Shown piece after piece: positions 52,753 to 54,603 of a DNA stretch of 54,603 nt (the stretch's first letter is position 1; each line of letters opens with the position of its first letter). The translations under genes were made by a program, and so were the position numbers. Below the pieces are notes generated by a model, which saw only the letters and a list, made by a program, of their open reading frames with translations, did not search any database and was not told the DNA's origin. The DNA is taken from positions 1-54,603 of the forward strand of contig CACYWW010000009.1 of NCBI GenBank assembly GCA_902778145.1. The letters run 5' to 3'. Origin of the DNA: an uncultured Ruminococcus sp. (GTDB lineage Bacteria > Bacillota > Clostridia > Oscillospirales > CAG-272).

Positions 52753-54441
52753 ATGAAGAAATATATTTCATTTTTAGTGTGTGCGATAATGATGATGACG
52801 TTGATAACGGGATGCTCCGGAAAGCCGGAGACGACGGGCACGGTCACAGAGACCGGGACGCCCGAGCCTTCCGTGACGGAGACGGAGCCCGTGACTGAAG
52901 AGACGACGGAGCCCGTGACCACGGAACCTCAGGAGACGCTCCCCGTGGTGACGGAGGACGAGGAGGCGATGAAGGCGGAGCCCGCGTCGTCCTTCACGGT
53001 CTCCCGCGCGTTCGGCGACGGGATGATCCTGCAGAGGAACGAATATATACGGATCTGGGGCTGGGCTGACGATTCTCAGAACGGGAAGCGCGTCGAGGCG
53101 GAATTCTCCGGCCTGCACGGCGCCGCCGTCATAGAGAACGGCGAATGGATGCTGACGCTCGGAGGCACGCTTCCGGAATGCACCGAAGGCAAGCAGCTCA
53201 GAGTATTCGGCGCGGACGGTACGGAATATAAATACGAGGACGTCCTCGTCGGCGACGTTTACTGGGTGATCGGTCAGTCGAACGTCTGGTATCCGGTCTC
53301 CTACATCAAAAACGAACCGCTTGCAAACGAAAAGGGCAGGAACGCCGAGATAAGCAACGAGCTTCAGATAAGACTGAACAGGACGTTCGCCGGCGACTTT
53401 GCCGGTATCGACATCGGCACGGACGCGGTAAGCCGCGACGTCGTCAATAAACGCGGCTGGCAGAAGCCGGAGCAGGGCGCGATGGACTTCTCCGCCCTCG
53501 GCTACTTCAACGCTCTCATGATATACGAACAGCTCGAGCGCAAGGTGCCGGTAGGGATGATAGAATTCGACGGCAACGGCTGCGCGCTTCACGCGTTCCT
53601 TCCGAACAAGGTGCGTGACGATCTGCAGGTAAGCAAGCTGTCGGGCGGTCATTACACCGCCGCCGGCGCGAACGCTCACGTTTCCTCTTTCATGTACAAC
53701 CACGGAATGTATTCGTTCCGGAAGATGCCGATAAGAGGGATACTCTGGTATCAGGGCGAGTCCGACCTTCAGACGACGAACGACAACTGCACCAAATACG
53801 CCGAGCGCTTCACCGCGCTGATAAAGTATCTGCGCGACGACCATGACCAGTTGAACCACGATTATCCCGTATATATAGTCGAGCTGCCTCCGATATTCAT
53901 AGCGTTCGATTTCGCGGCGGTGAGAGACAATATGGGTCTGATCCCGACTATGCTCGACGAGGCATATATCTGCACGACGTCGGATCTCTGGTCCGACAGG
54001 ACTTACAACAAGGACGCCGTCAGAAACAGCCTGCATCCGTACAACAAATGGGAGATAAGCGAGCGTATGTCCGCGATGATCCTCGCGCATGATGACGGTA
54101 TCGGCGAGCTCGATCAGCTTTGCGGCCCGCAGATAGACAAGATAGAGCTCTCCGAGGACAGACAGACCGTCACGCTGACCTATAAATACACGGGCGGCGG
54201 TCTCAAGTCCGACTCGGCGCTCAAGGGCTTCAAGGTGAAGACCGAAAAGAAAACGTCTTGGGCAAAGCCCGCGTCCATGGAGATAACCGGAGAAAACACT
54301 GTCGTGATCAAAGCAAACGCTCCGATAACGCAGGTGGCGTACGAGACGCAGAGAGACGACACGTTCCCGAAGAATCTGACGCTCTCCTCCGGCACCGGGA
54401 TCCCCGCCGGCGCATTCAGCTTCCCGTTCCCCGCGGAATAA
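52753..54441 (+). CDS. sialate O-acetylesterase-like lipoprotein
   Basis: Surface carbohydrate esterase of 562 residues. A lipoprotein signal ends in LITGC (Cys 21), then a Thr/Glu/Pro-rich linker of about 55 residues. The N-terminal beta region FGDGMILQRNEYIRIWGWAD is typical of SASA (sialate O-acetylesterase) proteins. The nucleophile motif is VYWVIGQSNVWYPV near residue 177, the GILWYQGESD block is near residue 335, and the catalytic His is in NSLHPYNKWE near residue 423. The last ~90 residues are a beta domain. Substrates may be acetylated xylan or glycan decorations rather than sialic acid, given the xylan genes in this window. AAAGGAG lies six bases before the ATG. Confidence 0.87.
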   Translation: MKKYISFLVCAIMMMTLITGCSGKPETTGTVTETGTPEPSVTETEPVTEETTEPVTTEPQETLPVVTEDEEAMKAEPASSFTVSRAFGDGMILQRNEYIRIWGWADDSQNGKRVEAEFSGLHGAAVIENGEWMLTLGGTLPECTEGKQLRVFGADGTEYKYEDVLVGDVYWVIGQSNVWYPVSYIKNEPLANEKGRNAEISNELQIRLNRTFAGDFAGIDIGTDAVSRDVVNKRGWQKPEQGAMDFSALGYFNALMIYEQLERKVPVGMIEFDGNGCALHAFLPNKVRDDLQVSKLSGGHYTAAGANAHVSSFMYNHGMYSFRKMPIRGILWYQGESDLQTTNDNCTKYAERFTALIKYLRDDHDQLNHDYPVYIVELPPIFIAFDFAAVRDNMGLIPTMLDEAYICTTSDLWSDRTYNKDAVRNSLHPYNKWEISERMSAMILAHDDGIGELDQLCGPQIDKIELSEDRQTVTLTYKYTGGGLKSDSALKGFKVKTEKKTSWAKPASMEITGENTVVIKANAPITQVAYETQRDDTFPKNLTLSSGTGIPAGAFSFPFPAE

Positions 54442-54487
54442 CGCGATCTCATTCTCAGTTGAGGCGGATTTAATTGAAAAAAGCACG

Positions 54488-54600
54488 GCGGTGTACTTCG
54501 TAAAGAAGTACACCGCAGCTAAATTCGCCTTGCGGCGAGCTAAATTGGGCTTCGCCCAGCTAAATTTGCTTCGCAAGCTAAATTCGGCTTTGCCGAGCTG
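54488..54600. repeat. array of five hairpins spaced by AGCTAAATT
   Basis: A 12-base-stem hairpin (GCGGTGTACTTC-GTAAA-GAAGTACACCGC, 54488-54516) is followed by four small hairpins. They are TCGCC-TTGC-GGCGA, TGGGC-TTC-GCCCA, TTGC-TTC-GCAA and TCGGC-TTT-GCCGA. Each is preceded by AGCTAAATT (54517, 54538, 54558, 54576). The stems differ in sequence but keep pairing. It starts 46 bases after the esterase stop and continues past the window end. Confidence 0.85.
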
Positions 54601-54603
54601 AAA

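Noticed and set aside
52774-54576. Open frame of 600 codons opposite the esterase lipoprotein
   Set aside because: Arg/His/Leu-rich antisense frame without motifs; the plus-strand gene has promoter, Shine-Dalgarno sequence, lipobox and catalytic motifs.
54517-54600. CRISPR-like array
   Set aside because: The repeats are only nine bases and the intervening pieces are self-complementary hairpins, not unique spacers; no cas gene is present.

Overview
The window reads as a chromosomal segment of an anaerobic, fairly GC-rich clostridium (Bacillota, Clostridia; an uncultured gut or rumen Oscillospirales/Christensenellales-like lineage is my best guess). Reasons: Shine-Dalgarno sites of the GGAGG type, consensus TTGACA/TATAAT promoters, a type 1B PyrD/PyrK pair, a sodium-pumping decarboxylase with a free biotin carrier, RbgA, and an xylose/arabinose polysaccharide locus. 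Taxonomy is inference; no rRNA or tRNA gene is visible.

Layout. (1) 115-12648, minus strand: a pyrimidine operon pyrC-carB-pyrK-pyrD-(insertion)-membrane protein-pyrF-pyrE-pyrB, followed from its own promoter by pyrI-guaB. It starts from a strong promoter (12785-12813) and carries what looks like a three-state transcription attenuator just before pyrC. carA is not present. Between pyrD and the rest lies an AT-rich foreign gene and a broken chimera of an acetyltransferase 5' end and a second pyrD 3' end. (2) 13075-27691, minus: one long operon xylA-(exported glycosidase-like lipoprotein)-xylB-GH51-like-four GH43 proteins and a second GH51, for taking apart arabinoxylan or arabinogalactan side chains. 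Only the lipoprotein has a secretion signal, so most of the enzymes probably act on imported oligosaccharides, yet no transporter is present. (3) 27838-31072, minus: UroD-like protein, and a separate pair of TIM-barrel isomerase and Gfo/Idh/MocA dehydrogenase. (4) 31232-34498, minus: oxaloacetate-decarboxylase-type Na+ pump (gamma, biotin carrier, beta, alpha). (5) 34565-36038, minus: tadA and a CPBP membrane protease that may be translated leaderlessly. (6) 36285-45653, plus: G5-M23 peptidase; an orphan Phd-like antitoxin behind two perfect promoters, then a lipid/glycan module (acyltransferase, GT8, and a GT8-acyltransferase fusion), a YunD-like phosphatase, an ABC-F ATPase and a frameshifted membrane protein. 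(7) 45827-52591, minus: ECF sigma factor with a large membrane-anchored partner, a 39-residue membrane peptide, yraN-rnhB-rbgA, lepB and a phosphoglycerate-mutase-like protein that has lost its active site. (8) 52753-54441, plus: sialate-O-acetylesterase-like lipoprotein followed by a run of five hairpins.

The most unusual items are the acyltransferase/GT8 module with its fusion protein, the pyr leader attenuator, the pyrD chimera, the dead phosphoglycerate mutase cotranscribed with signal peptidase, and the terminal hairpin array. All functional calls come from reading motifs by eye; no database search was run.
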